Assembly (NCBI GenBank): GCA_002914845.1
Contig: JXTC01000100.1
Span: 110,490 to 174,489 of the forward strand
Length of the DNA stretch: 64,000 bases
Reading direction: 5' to 3'
From: Trema orientale
Lineage: Eukaryota; Streptophyta; Magnoliopsida; Rosales; Cannabaceae
Program-made: the position numbers and the translations under genes
Notes under the pieces: generated by a model
The model's input: only the letters and a program-made list of their open reading frames with translations
The model's database searches: none
What the model was told of the DNA's origin: nothing
Shown here: piece after piece, positions 11,656-23,057 of the stretch
Layout of the letters: every line of letters starts with the position of its first letter
Numbering within the stretch: position 1 is the stretch's first letter

Positions 11656-11739
11656 ACATCTTATAAACTTCTCTTTTTCATCGTTTCATGCATGACCACA
11701 TCTTATAAACTTCTCTTTTTCATCGTTTCATGCATGACC
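11656..11739 (+). repeat. Perfect tandem duplication of a 42-bp unit
   Basis: Two identical adjacent copies (11656-11697 and 11698-11739) each begin ACATCTTATAAACTTCTC and end TTTCATGCATGACC. The identity indicates a young slippage or duplication event. Confidence 0.95.
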
Positions 11740-12330
11740 AGCAATTATTTCTATATGAATAGTGGCTAGTTGTTGACATTTCACCATATTCTCTAGTCTA
11801 GAAATCACCTTGTTCATCCATGCATTACCTTAGAACAACTACCTAGATTATATACTACATTTTATAAGGTTTTGCACATTCAAAACTCATTTTTGTACAT
11901 GATCAGATTATGATCTTCATATAGACAACTGCATTTTCTCATTTTCCTAACTAAATCATCATCAAAACATGAGTGCATGTTCTTAAACTAATAACTAAGG
12001 TTTCGTACAGCATATTTTTGCAAATGCATCCCCACACATAGTTAGATTCCAACATTAACCATTCCCGTTTTCTAAACTCCTAGTCAAACATAATTAAATT
12101 CACAAATAACACATTCATACATGCATCTTAGTAATAGTGTTTTTACATTAAAAAGGACTCTATAAGGGTTGAGCTATACAAAAGCCCAACCATTATATTT
12201 TGGTAATTTTTGTAATCAACAAATATAATAATAATAATAAAAGTCATTTTTCCTAATCTGCTCTGTGCGTTTATTTATGCTTTAGTACCTATTATTATAT
12301 CTGTTTAGTCCTCATTCTCAAATTGGAAAC
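11740..12330. other. Intergenic AT-rich sequence, no feature recognised
   Basis: Non-coding sequence with an (ATA)n run near 12221-12240. I see no gene or structured repeat. Confidence 0.4.
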
Positions 12331-13080
12331 TTATGAGATTTCTGTCAAAGATATTACTTCTGCGTGAATGATTTATCTTTGATTGCATTGGTATTTTCTG
12401 AACTTGTACCCAGTGATATACCATTATATATGAAAGTTCTCTCTTTTGTCTTGGCATCTCTGAATTTACTCTCAATGATATATCTTTCTGTATGACTGTT
12501 ACATCTTTGGTTCACTTGATTTGTCTCTCTGGTACACGTCATTGTTTTCACATGAGATGTTATATCATTCGTTTCCAGCGTGTTCATTTTTGCATTAGCT
12601 GGCTTCTCTTCTTATCTCTGTATATTTCTTTTGAGTGATGAAGTTTCCATCTTCTCTTTGAGTTATCTCAATTCTAAAAAAGTAGAGCATTAGACCTAAA
12701 TAAGTCATCTTGAGCGTCTTCATCATATCTTCTTTGAATTCCTCCATCATCTTCTCATTATTTCCTGTATAGATGAGATCATCAATATAAAAAGAGACAA
12801 TGAGAGTGTTATTTTGTACCTTAGGTCTTGATGATGTTATTTTGTACCTTAGGTCTTGATGTATAGTATTAGCTCGCTTTTGCTTCTCTTGAATTCTTAC
12901 TTAGTGAAGTAATTATCGATTCTGCTGTACTAGGCTCGTGGGCTTATTTTAGATCGCACAATGCCTTCTTTAGCCTGAGAACCATGAACCTTTGAGTTTA
13001 TTCCACATGAATTTCTTCTTTAAGGTAGTCATTGAAAAATGTTGATTTGAGTCTTGTTAGTAAATCTTCCATTTATTTTG

Positions 13081-13632
13081 AGTTAGGAATCCGTCCACCC
13101 AAATTCACTATGTCCAGGATGCCCCTTCAAAAAAATGTCAAGAAAAGTAGAGAAATTAAAACATAAACAAGATCAATAAGCACAACACAAGATTTAACGT
13201 GAAAAAACTCCCAAATCAGGATAAAAAACCACGATCCTCAGAAAAGACTTCCACTATATTAAAAATTCTTGCAATTATACAGTTTCATTTCTTCTACCTA
13301 ATGATCTCCGAATATATCTAAGAGAATTTTCTTCCTAACTCTCAGAATAAAACTCTCACTCTTGGTATTTTTCACGCACTCTGGGATGAAGAAATGAAGA
13401 GGATTAAGCCTCTATTTATAGGCTTAGACATACCAGCCTCTCCACCATATCCTCACATAATTATCATGTATGATACACTACTTGTATGCTGTAAATACAC
13501 GTTTTCTACCAGTTATATCTTATAATTTTTTTTTTGACATAAATATGAAGATATTCTCTATCTCCTCATGTGACTTATACACGATAAAGATATTCTTCCA
13601 TTTAATATAATAAATACATTCAAATGCTGACA
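13081..13632 (-). repeat. 3' LTR of the nested copia derivative
   Basis: The 552-bp LTR reads AGTTAGGAATCC at its left end, aligned with TGTTAGGAATCT of the partner, so the terminal base has mutated. Shared blocks include AACTCCCAAATCAGGA and TTAAGCCTCTATTT. Confidence 0.83.
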
Positions 13633-14015
13633 ATCTCCCACTTGAAGACTTGATTTCAATCATATCTTCACACATGATTATTGTGAGGGCTCATCTCAAA
13701 ACTTCCGTTACTATCATTGTCTTTACTGACAATTATACTCCACCGTATGAGTTCACCACTTAGAATTGATGAATTCTAAGAATTTCATCTCAGCTCATAT
13801 TGAAAGACCTTGTTGATAATTATGATGCTGATTCCCATGTTCGGGTTTTTTAAAAGTCCATAAGCCATCGGCATCATTTACCATATACCCTACATTAACG
13901 CTAAATCAATGTCCATGTGCAAACTTGTGAAACTTAAATCCACTGCTAAATTTACATCCTCTTTCATGGCAATTTTAGGGATAAGTGGCATGCTATGCAG
14001 ATGTACGTCTCTTTA

Positions 14016-14800
14016 TCACAGTACATCACTATTGCCTTCATCACAGAAGACAATATTAGTAGTTTCCAGGCTTCCAACTAAACTTGCTCTACCTTTCAGA
14101 TAATTTCTTTTTACATGCCTAGACTTTTTGCATATCCAGCAGATGATATTCTTTTTTCCGGAGTTTCTTTGCTTCTTATCGATTATTAATACAGAGCCTT
14201 CAGATGATGTGTTATCTCTACCATTGCTCAGCCTACTTTCTTTGAAAAAGAGTTTGCTCGTCACTTCTGAAAAAAATCATTGTCTCTTTCCCATATATCA
14301 GAATTGGCTTCATATGTTCATAGGAAAATGGAAGAGACTAAATGTGTCGTAATGCCTTATCCTCATCATTGATCTTAACTCCAATAGCCTCCAATTCAGA
14401 AACGATGTCGTTTAAGATGCTTAGGTGATCTGATATTGTTATACTTTTATTCATACATAGTGTATAGAACTGCTCCTTCAGGTATACCCAATTTGACATA
14501 CTTTTTGACCGATATAGTTCTCTGCGTTTTTCCTAGAGACCCTTGGCTATAGATATTTCAAGCACATTTACCTGAATATTTTTTGCTAAGCATATCCGTG
14601 TCGCAGTCACAGCTCTCTCATCCAGATCTTCCCAGTCTTCATTGCTAATTTTGGACCTTTTAGAATTATCTTTGCCTCTCAAAACCTTGTGTAGATCAGA
14701 CTGAATCAGCAAATCCTTGACTTGAACTTGCCACAAGCCAAAGTTGATGATGTTGAATACTTGATTCCTGATATATTAATTTGCACTTCATGCTTGATAA
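14016..14800 (-). pseudogene. copia gag remnant with degraded zinc knuckle
   Basis: On the minus strand, WQVQVKDLLIQSDLHKVLRG opens a typical copia gag (14533-14736). It continues through blocks resembling LWEKLEELYRSKS and YTLCMNKSITISDHL in shifted frames. At 14016-14264 a knuckle-like CWICKKSRHVKRNY carries Tyr where the last Cys of CX2CX4HX4C should be. Stops break the frame, so no functional product is expected. Confidence 0.72.
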
Positions 14801-14947
14801 AACACTATTAAGAAAAATTCAAAGGAAAGATTGGAGAGGTCACAATGGTCCCACTTAAAACCCAACCTCCTTAGGCAGAATTTCTTTAGACTACCACCAA
14901 GCTCCAGTATACCGAAGAACCTGCTGCAACCTCGCTCTGATACCAGT

Positions 14948-15406
14948 TGTTAGGAATCTAACCACCCAGTTCACTATGCCCAGGATGCTACTTCAAACAA
15001 ATGTCAAGAAAAATAGAGAAATTAAATCATAAATAAGATTAATAAGCACAACACAAAATTTAATGTGAAAAAACTCCCAAATCAGGAGAAAAAACCATGA
15101 CTCTCAGAAAAGGCTGTCACTATATGAAAAATTCTTACAATCATGCAGTTTCCTCTCTTATACCCAATGATCCCCGAATATACCCAAGAGAATTTTCTCC
15201 CTAATTACTCTCAGAATTAAACTCTCACTTTTATTCTCACTCTTGGTATTTTTCACTCACTGTGGGTTGAATAAATGAAGAGAGTTAAGCCTCTATTTGT
15301 AGACTTAGACTCACGAACCTCTCCACCAAATCCTCACGTAATTGCTATGTATAATACACTACTTGTACACTACAAATACGTGTTTTCTTACATTCAAATG
15401 CTAATA
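14948..15406 (-). repeat. 5' LTR of the nested copia derivative
   Basis: This direct repeat of 13081-13632 is shorter because of an internal deletion. It begins TGTTAGGAATCT and ends CAAATGCTAATA just before the TTTTG target copy. Confidence 0.82.
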
Positions 15407-15649
15407 TTTTGTGCCTCTAGTGCAATCAATGCCCTTATTGTGTTAAGACATGCAACATAAGCAAATGACTCATTTTAGTCGATGCCAAACTGTTGTATAT
15501 CCTTTGGCTACTAGTCTTGTTTTAGGCTTTTAGACTGAGCCATTTGAGTTAAGTTTTGTTTTGTAGATTCACTTAACTCCTATGACTTATTTGTCTTGTG
15601 AAAAATCTACTAGCTTCTAAGTCTCGTGCTTATCGCTTATCTTTATCTT

Positions 15650-16800
15650 CTCTTCCCTTAACCTTTCTCTATACTTCTTACTTTGAAGCTACTTCGTAGT
15701 TTTCTTGCTCCACAATAGTCAAGTTGAATATCTGATACATTTCTAATAGTGAATGAGTTCTCCTTGGTGTTGAATCTATAGATGATTCTGAACTTGCTTG
15801 TTCTGTTGCCTTTGGTTAGTTGTTTGTCTTCTTCTTCTTATTGTGGTAGTGATGGCCGAATGAAATTTTATCTTTCAACTTTCTTGTTCTCTCAGTTGTA
15901 GGTAGCATATTTATCAAACTTTATGTCCCAGGGAATGGTTAGCTTTTTCATTTTTAAGCTATAGACTTGACAACTTTTTGACTAAGTGCTATAGCCTAAG
16001 AAGATGCTGTTCTAGACCTTTTCATCTAGCTTATTCCTTTTTCTTGTAGAATTTCCGTGTAGCATACACATCTAAAAAACTCTAAGATGCTTCACCGATG
16101 GTTTTTGTTTACTCTATACTTCGATTGGTGTCTTATTTTGAATGGCTTTGGTTGGATATCTATTGAGTAGGTAGATAACTGCTCTTACTGCTTCTGCCCA
16201 AAAGATTTTTGGAAGACCCTTCTTTATAAGTAAAGTCCTTGTTATCTCCCTTATAGTTCTGTTCTTTTTTTTTTTTTTAAAATGCCATTTTGTTCTGGTG
16301 TATATCTAATTGTGAACTGATACTCTATGCATTCGTCTTTGCAGAACTTATTGAATACGTTAGAGTTGTATTCTTTTCCTTTATTGCTTCTTATCATTTT
16401 TATGTAGTGACCACTTTGTTTCTCAACTGGGTTTTGAACTTTTTGAAAATATCGAAAATTTACAATTTCTCACGTAAGAAGTAAACTCATGTCATTCTAG
16501 TATAATCATTAATGAAGAGAATGAAGTACGTATTTTGATCATATGATAGAGTATATGTTGTTTTGTAGACGTCTGTATGGACTGTCTCTAGTGGCTCTTT
16601 GGCTCTCCAAGATATTCTTGATGGAGAAGGTTGTCGGTGTTATTTCTCGAGCATGCATCCTTCACAGAATTTGTCTTGCTCCTTTATCATTGGTAGATCA
16701 CTCATAATATTCTTTTATTAGAGAATATTCAATCCATGGAAATAAGAATGCCTGAACCTTCTATGCCATAACCATGACTTGTCCACTTGTGCCTTTGTCG
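15650..16800 (-). pseudogene. copia integrase remnant of the outer element
   Basis: The minus strand gives FWAEAVSSVIYLLNRYPTKA and PSVKHLRVFGCVCY (about 16070-16210), hallmarks of the copia integrase core end and the following GKG-like region. Multiple stop codons are present. Left of this (15412-15650) the linker and the beginning of reverse transcriptase follow. Confidence 0.7.
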
Positions 16801-17499
16801 CTGTGTTGCACGCGTATCTCTATTGGGTGGAAAAGCATCTATTTTCTTACATTTTTATTTTTGTAATTATAAGGGAATTATCTTTCTTATCATAGATTGT
16901 GTAAGAATCTCCCTCTAAATGCAAAGAGTATCCTGTCTTCATCATTTGACATATACTTAGTGGGTTTTGATCTATTATAGGGACCAAGAGTACCTCATTG
17001 ATATATCTCTTGCTCTTTTTTGTGTTGATGACAATAATTCCTTTTCCTATTATCTCTATATAGTCACTAATTCTAATTTTAATTTTTCTCTTGATTTTTT
17101 TAGGGCTGCATAAAATTCTTTCATCTTTTTGTCATGTGGTTATTATGACCACTGTCCAACTACCATTTATCTATTTTCTCTTCTGATGCAACTTGGCAGA
17201 CATAGAAGAGATTATTCTCTGAGTCTGTTTCTTCAGAGAAGTTAGCTTCACGATTTTGTTTTTAATGGCAAGATTGTGTCCAAAAATTTCATAATTTCGG
17301 CACTATAGTTTTCTTTTAAACCAACAATCTTTTTCTAAGTGACTTTTTCTTTTGCATATACTATACAGAGGATACTTACTGCTATTTTCTGTCTATTTTC
17401 TATTTTTCCTGGAATTTTGATATAATCTTCACCCAGTTTCTTTAGATTTCTGAGACCATACATTAACTTTAGATTGAAAGATGTTTTCTGTATCATTTT

Positions 17500-18130
17500 A
17501 TAACGTCATTCTAATTTTTTTTATAAGCCTCTAGAAAGCCTATTAATTTCATAGGTGTTAATTTGTCTATATCTTTAGACTTCAACTGCTGTAATAATGG
17601 GATCAAATTATTCTATACAAGTCAAAAAAAATTTTCTCACAATTTTCTTTTTTGGAATATCATCTCTATAGGCTTTTAATTGATTAACTACATCGTTTAC
17701 TCTAAAGTACTAATCTTTAGCAGTCTTAGAATCTTTCATTTTTGATATTTTCTAACTTTCTTCTCAAAGTTTGAAGTCTAGTGATGTATACCTTTTCATT
17801 GCCTTAAAACTCCTCCTATCACTTATCTATGCTATTTTAGCACTTTTAGCTCCAATAATCCTTGGAAAATATTCATATGCCAAGTTGAGTTTGAGTGCAA
17901 GTAGTGTTAAAGTATCCTTATATTGATTGTCCTTTAGCTCATTCTTTTGTGTTACATTTATAGTAGAAACATCTTCTGGGTTAATAAATCCCTTACTAAC
18001 GACATCTTACAAACCATGTGCACAAAAATAGGTCTTCATTTTGATAGACCCAAAAGCATAATTTTCGTCGCAGAAGATTGGAACTGGAGTCGACGAGTGA
18101 AATATATTGGCCACGGTAATAATTTAGAAT
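17500..18130 (-). pseudogene. copia gag remnant of the outer element
   Basis: The minus strand encodes MKTYFCAHGL, KNELKDNQYKDTLTLLALKL, PRIIGAKSAK and DIDKLTPMKLIGFLEAYKK in broken frames. These are conserved steps of the Ty1-copia gag (UBN2/DUF4219 type). The block lies directly downstream of the primer-binding site, as expected for gag. Confidence 0.75.
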
Positions 18131-18172
18131 AAGCTTACGTCCAGTAATGATCAAATATAGCTCTGATACCAC

Positions 18173-18426
18173 TGTAGGTATTTTAATACAATTGTGAGAT
18201 AAGTACATAGTATTTGTGGAATATTTATGAACTTTAAAACTGTTGTTGATGGGAATAGTTTGAGGTAATTGGTTTTAATATTACAAACAAGTGATGATAA
18301 ATTTCATGTGGGAGTAGATCAGATAGATAAGGAAATAATTTAGTAAGTATATGATGAGTGTTGTAAGAGTTATAAGGTTGAGTGATGTAGATAGAGTAAG
18401 CTAGCTAAATTGAAAAAGATATAGGG
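18173..18426 (-). repeat. LTR start of the outer copia element
   Basis: The segment begins TGTAGGTATTTTAATAC one base beyond the primer-binding site. A TATA-like box on the minus strand (GCTTATAAATAGGCG, about 18786-18800) suggests the LTR continues to at least 18822 and perhaps beyond the gypsy insertion. No partner LTR was found on the left, so its length is unknown. Confidence 0.5.
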
Positions 18427-18714
18427 AAACTGACATAAATAGTAGTATTTTTGACTCAAATGACTTTTTTAAGAGTGTTTTGAAAAATGAATTTTCAAAT
18501 AATATTTTAGTATTTTGTGATCCTACGTGATGGAGGGCCACACAATTTGTGACTATTGATTAATCTTAGAAAAGTTATAATTTTATGTCATTGATTAGTC
18601 TTAGAAAAGTTATAATTTTATGCCATAAATTGTATGACCTTAGTCATACAATCCGTTACAAATGTTAATTTGAAAAAGACTATTAAAAAAGTTATTTTGT
18701 GCTAAATTAATACT
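18427..18714 (-). repeat. Dispersed MITE-like repeat, related to copies at 31985 and 52620
   Basis: This segment is the approximate reverse complement of 31985-32235 and 52620-52865. Shared blocks include GGGAAACTGACATAAATAG, ATTTTAGTATTTTGTGA and ATTTTGTGCTAAATTA. The ends TTGACA(C/T)AAA are inverted, suggesting a MITE. A short internal tandem duplication (GAAAAGTTATAATTTTATG) occurs at about 18566-18627. Confidence 0.6.
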
Positions 18715-18822
18715 ACCTGGGACCACTCCCAAGGCTTTGTATAGAAGGACGTTTTATTGCAGCTTGTTACAATTGAGAGATTTGTCGCCTATTTATAAGC
18801 TTTTCAAGTCAGTGAGGAACTC

Positions 18823-20472
18823 TGTTAAGTCCATAAAAATGGAGTTATTATGTGCTAATGTACCTTAAATTTTTTCTATGTTCTTGTTTATTTTAAGTTG
18901 TTTCAATTATTTTCTTGTTGTTTTAATATTTTGCTTGTTTATGTATATAGATGAATGAAACAAAGGTATTTGATGCAAAATGAGATGAATTTGTACATCA
19001 CAAATGGGTCTTTTAAACCATTAGAATCAAAGTTCAATCCGATACGGTCGTAACGCAATGAAAATGAGGCAAATCGGATCTCAAACGAAGAAATGACGCA
19101 CCCGGAAAGCCGAGGTATCAGACCAGCGAAAAAGTGGCGCTGGGGCGTCAAAAGTGGAACTGCAGCGCCAACTCTCGGGAACTTTTGGCACCGCAGTGCC
19201 AAAAATAGCGTTGCGGTGCCACCCACTGTGTCCTGAGTCAATAATTCATGGCCAAGATCAACTTTTTGATGATCCGAGAGTCCAAATTCAGCATGCCTTA
19301 GGTTTGCATGAGCCATCTCTTTAAAATCCTATCTTTGGGGTTGAAAGAGGCATGTTGGGATTGAGAAAAAGAGAGAGTGGCAGCTATGGAAGGAGAGAAA
19401 GAAGAAGAAGAAGATGAATACACGCTCACCTACTCCATTTCTTAATTTTCTCATCAACATCAATATCATAGTTTGTTCATAGGTTTTTTCTTTCATTTTC
19501 TTATGAGTTTTTCATTGTATTTTTCATATTTAGAGAGTAGTATAGTTGTGAGTAAATCTTTGTGGGAGAATTCAAGAGAGCAAGAACCAAGCTTGGAGGA
19601 GGAGATTGATAACCTCCATGAACACCTTCAAGCTCTTCAAAGAGAGAGAATTCTAAAACTCTTTTCTCTTTGATATTTTATATTTCTTGAATTCATTGTA
19701 TTAAATTGTTATTGTTCTCAAGTTATATCATGAACTAAATTATTTCTTTGTCTAGTTTTACTATGTGAACTAACCTAGTATCTTGTGTTTGTTTATTTAT
19801 TTCTTCTTTCATTAATCATATCCATTATTGAGTTATTTGTTTTACTTTATACTTATTACTTCTATTTAATTGATCACTAAATAGATTGTTGAGTGAAATC
19901 TTTATGAACTTGGGAAGAAGAATTTAGGTTTGGACTTAGATAAAACAACGTAAGATTACATAGTTTGGGGTAAGTTTGCATAGGATAGAAATATACCTAT
20001 GTGACTTGTGCAACTTCTTTGAGAATTATTAAACTTAATGAATCTAGTCAATTTATATTAGGAGTAATATATTAGCTTGTCTGGGTGTTTTACTTATGTC
20101 TTGAAAAGAAATTTGTGAATACAATTGAATTCTTGGTTGACAACTCTAGTGGATTAATTAATGTAAGAGGGAAATTGAGAGATTGTATGTTTAAAGGAAG
20201 GTTGGAGAATTAGTAAACCTAGACATTTTTCTTATTGCTTACTTTTATTTATTTTGCATATTAGTTTAGTTGCTTTATTCTATTTCTTCAAACTCTATAT
20301 TTCAGTTGTTTAGATAAAGTTACGATTGACCAATTTTAATACTTAGCTTAGATTTAGTAATCAATCCTCGTAGATTCGACACTCTTAACTCATACATCTA
20401 TATTACTTATGACTGTGTGCACTTGCACGGGAGTGTGTGAGTATAATTTATAGTTGCACATTCCAATCAAAA
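18823..20472 (+). repeat. 5' LTR of the gypsy element (about 1.65 kb)
   Basis: The LTR begins TGTTAAGTCC. Its 3' third (about 19930-20469) is repeated at 21552-22076. It contains a local GC-rich stretch with repeated GGCGC/GGTGCC motifs (19130-19230), and a GAAGAAGAAG run near 19400. Confidence 0.8.
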
Positions 20473-20474
20473 AG

Positions 20475-20496
20475 TTTTTGGCACCGTTGCCGAGGA
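20475..20496 (+). other. tRNA-Asp type primer-binding site
   Basis: TTTTTGGCACCGTTGCCGAGGA differs at two positions from the Athila/Tat signature TTTTTGGCGCCGTTGCCGGGGA, which pairs with the 3' end of tRNA-Asp. It sits two bases beyond the LTR. Confidence 0.85.
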
Positions 20497-20594
20497 TTGA
20501 AATACTAATTCGTGTTAATATTAATACGAATCAATTTTAACTTTAATTCAATCTTTTTATTTATTTATTTAATTTTTGTTTTAGGTACTTAACG

Positions 20595-21550
20595 ATGGCA
20601 TACTATGGTTATTATGGAGGTGAAGACATAATGGACACTGATGGACAATAGTACGAATCTCTTATGGCTTTGAATACTCAATTGAGTGAATTGAACAAGA
20701 AACTAGAAATTATGGAGTTAACTGCCCAAGTGAGTTAATTGACCAAGAGAGTTGATGCTTTTCGTACACAAGCTTCCCAAAGAACCTTTGTGAATTGTCA
20801 ATTATGTAGAGGAAGCTACCCAAGGGAAGGATGCCTATACAACTTGCAACCGGTACATTTTGATGCTAATGGCCATATACAACAAAGTTACCTATACTCA
20901 AATTTCTACAATCCGAGTTGGGAGGCATACTATGATTACTCTTGGTGCAATAATCAAGGCCCATCACCGTGTTTCCACAACGAGCCTATGTTCACATCTG
21001 AATTTTATTATCAAACACCTATATAAGAAAACAAGCCATCGTTGGAGGAGGTACTTAAGTATTACATAAGAAGAATGGATGCATACCTCCCAAAGCAGGA
21101 GGAAAAGTCATCCTTGGAAGACATGATGATTCAATAATTGCAAAAAATGGATGCTTTTCTCTAAGAGTAATATGCCTCAATCCGAAATTTTCAACATTAA
21201 GTAGACCATCTTGCTACAATCATCAGCCATCTTGAAGGCACCTACTATAGCAACACTGACTTGACTCCGGAGGAGAAATTTTGCACCACTACAACTTGTA
21301 GTGGTTTGTATAATGATGAGTCGATTTTTGAGCTTCAAGAAGAAGAGGAAGATGAGAGAAATACCACCATGCAAAGTGATGTAGAACATCATATGAACAT
21401 CAATACCACATCCTATGAAGAAAATCCCATCCTAAGGCCACCATTGATAAGAAAGCTTCGAATTGAAGAACTTGGAGAGGAATTTTCTTGTCCACAAATG
21501 CTAAATAAAAAATTTCCAACAAGTGAACCATTGGTAAGTTTGCATAGGTA
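20595..21550 (+). pseudogene. gag-like remnant of the gypsy element
   Basis: Translation from ATG at 20595 gives MAYYGYYGGED, then a stop, followed by NCQLCRGSYPREGCLYN (a knuckle-like Cys pattern) and QSYLYSNFYNPSWEAYYDYS. The same order of cysteine block and NPYSNTYNPGW-type block occurs in Athila/Tat gag proteins. Acidic helical stretches follow (FELQEEEEDERN). In-frame stops occur near 20648, 20737, 21025 and 21135. The last open part runs directly into LTR sequence at about 21545, marking the internal deletion. Confidence 0.7.
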
Positions 21551-21551
21551 A

Positions 21552-22079
21552 AACAACGTAAGATTACCTAGTTTGGGGTAAGTTTGCATAAGATAGGAAT
21601 ATACCTATGTGACTTGTGCAACTTCTTTGAGAATTACTAAACTTAATGAATCTAGTCAATTTATGTTAGGAGTACATATTAGCTTGTCTAGGTGTTTCAC
21701 TTATACCTTGGAAAGGAATTTGTGAATACATTTGAATTCTTGGTTGACAACTCTAGTGGATTAATTAATATAAGAGGGAAATTAGGAGATTGTGTATTTA
21801 AAGGAAGGTTGGAAAATTAGTAAACCTAGACATTTTTCTTATTGTTTACTTTCATTCATTTTATATGTTAGTTTAGTTGCTTTGTTCTATTTCTTCAAAC
21901 TCTATATTTTAGTTGTTTGGATAAAATTACGATTGACCAATTTTAATACTTAGTTTAGATTTAATAATCAATCCTCGTGGGTTCGACACTCTTAACTCCT
22001 AAATCTAGATTACTTGTGACCGTATGCACTTGTACAGGAATATGTGAGTATAATTTATAGTTGCACATTCCAATCAACA
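21552..22079 (+). repeat. 5'-truncated 3' LTR of the gypsy element
   Basis: About 525 bp aligned to 19936-20472 with scattered substitutions. It ends CCAATCAACA next to the GACTC target copy. Confidence 0.8.
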
Positions 22080-22189
22080 GACTCATCAATAAACTTTTAC
22101 TTGTAGTTAATATCTCCTATTCTATGTGATTATTATTTACTTTCTAGATATTTCTTTTACAAATATCTTTACTATTTATGTTTAAAGAC

Positions 22190-22746
22190 TAATAGCACAT
22201 TTGGCAAATCGAATAAAGGGAGAGGACTGGACTCTTTTGTCCAGACCCATATATTTAGGCCTTTTGGTAGATTGGACAAAAGAGTCCTGCCTCCAAAATA
22301 GTATTCCTAGCACAAGACTAAATAGTCCCACTTAGAGGGTCGGTTTATTTAGTCCCAGCCAAGGGATGATTATTTCTCCCTTTTTTTTTGCATAAATTAT
22401 TATTTATCTTTTGCCTTTCCTTAAAAAAATACATATCCCAGTTTTAAAAATTTGTGTATAACTATTACAAATATTTTTAAACATATAATATTATTAAAAA
22501 ATAAAATAAAAATATTTTATTTTATTTTATTATTATTTAATTTTTTCTCTCAAATTTATGAAGTATTTATCTTCTTATTTCATAAAAACATATTATGAAA
22601 ATTATATTAATAAAATTTAATTCTGTATTTATGCTCTAGTCCTATATTACACTAAACACAGTACAGTACTAAATAGTCCAATCCAATCTAATTCTAATTA
22701 TTAGTCAAGTCTAATCTAATCCAATCATGCGTACTAAACGAGCCCT
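22190..22746. mobile_element. Possible Harbinger/hAT-type MITE
   Basis: The right end in reverse (AGGGCTCGTTTAGTACGC) and the left end (TAGCACATTTGGCAAATCG) are loosely inverted, and GCTCGTTTGG-type ends are common in plant MITEs. Inside the left part a clear hairpin pairs GGACTCTTTTGTCCA (22227-22241) with TTGGACAAAAGAGTCC (22273-22288). The interior is AT-rich and non-coding. Confidence 0.45.
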
Positions 22747-23057
22747 AAGTTCTAGAAATCTCTTCACAACATCTATTATTTACCATATAATTTTACTTGT
22801 TGCTCAAGTGGTTCTAGAATATTCTAGAAATAGAAATAAGCATTTGTTTTTTTTTTTCCATATTTTATCATAACTAAATTAACTTGAGGAGACTAGCATA
22901 GGTACATGGAACGGGAAATACGCAATTTTGTAACAATTTTTTTTACTAATTAAAGAACAAACAAAAAAAAAGGATTTGTCGTAATAAATAAGGAGAATAA
23001 ATAATGATTGGAATCATAGGATCCGGAAGAATGTTCTGTTTGCATTTAGACTATTAT

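Larger units (their letters stand above)
13081..15406 (-). mobile_element. Nested copia derivative carrying only gag remnants
   Basis: Direct LTRs (13081-13632 and 14948-15406) bound an interior of 1.3 kb. A purine-rich tract borders the left LTR (minus strand AAGTGGGAGATTG). A TGGTATCAGAGC primer-binding site borders the right one (14933-14945). The interior encodes only pieces of a copia gag. A 5-bp direct repeat, TTTTG, flanks the element (13076-13080 and 15407-15411), and reading across the gap restores reverse-transcriptase coding of the outer element, so this is a true insertion. The right LTR lacks about 100 bp present in the left LTR (around 13510-13610). Confidence 0.85.
12340..18172 (-). 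mobile_element. Decayed Ty1-copia retrotransposon (outer element of a nest)
   Basis: From the right, a primer-binding site of initiator-Met type (TGGTATCAGAGC on the minus strand, 18160-18171) is followed leftwards by a gag remnant (about 17500-18130), an integrase remnant (about 15650-16800), and reverse transcriptase split by an inserted element: SFAYVACLNTIRALIALEAQ on the right of the insertion and YIDDLIYTGNNEK with LKMTYLGLM on the left. Many stops and frame shifts are present. The left end and 3' LTR are not identified; 12340-12600 shows nothing I recognise. The right LTR starts at 18173 and may be interrupted by later insertions. Confidence 0.78.
18823..22079 (+). mobile_element. Ty3-gypsy element of Athila/Tat type, internally deleted
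   Basis: The 5' LTR (18823-20472, starting TGTTAAGTCCAT) is followed by a primer-binding site matching tRNA-Asp (TTGGCACCGTTGCCGAGGA, 20478-20496), a leader, a broken gag (20595-21550), and a 5'-truncated second LTR (about 21552-22079). No pol is present. The 5-bp flanks AACTC (18818-18822) and GACTC (22080-22084) differ at one base, consistent with an aged target duplication. Confidence 0.83.

Noticed and set aside
18939-19316. 125-codon minus-strand frame
   Set aside because: It lies in the gypsy 5' LTR, has no recognised domain and is not repeated in any other element here.
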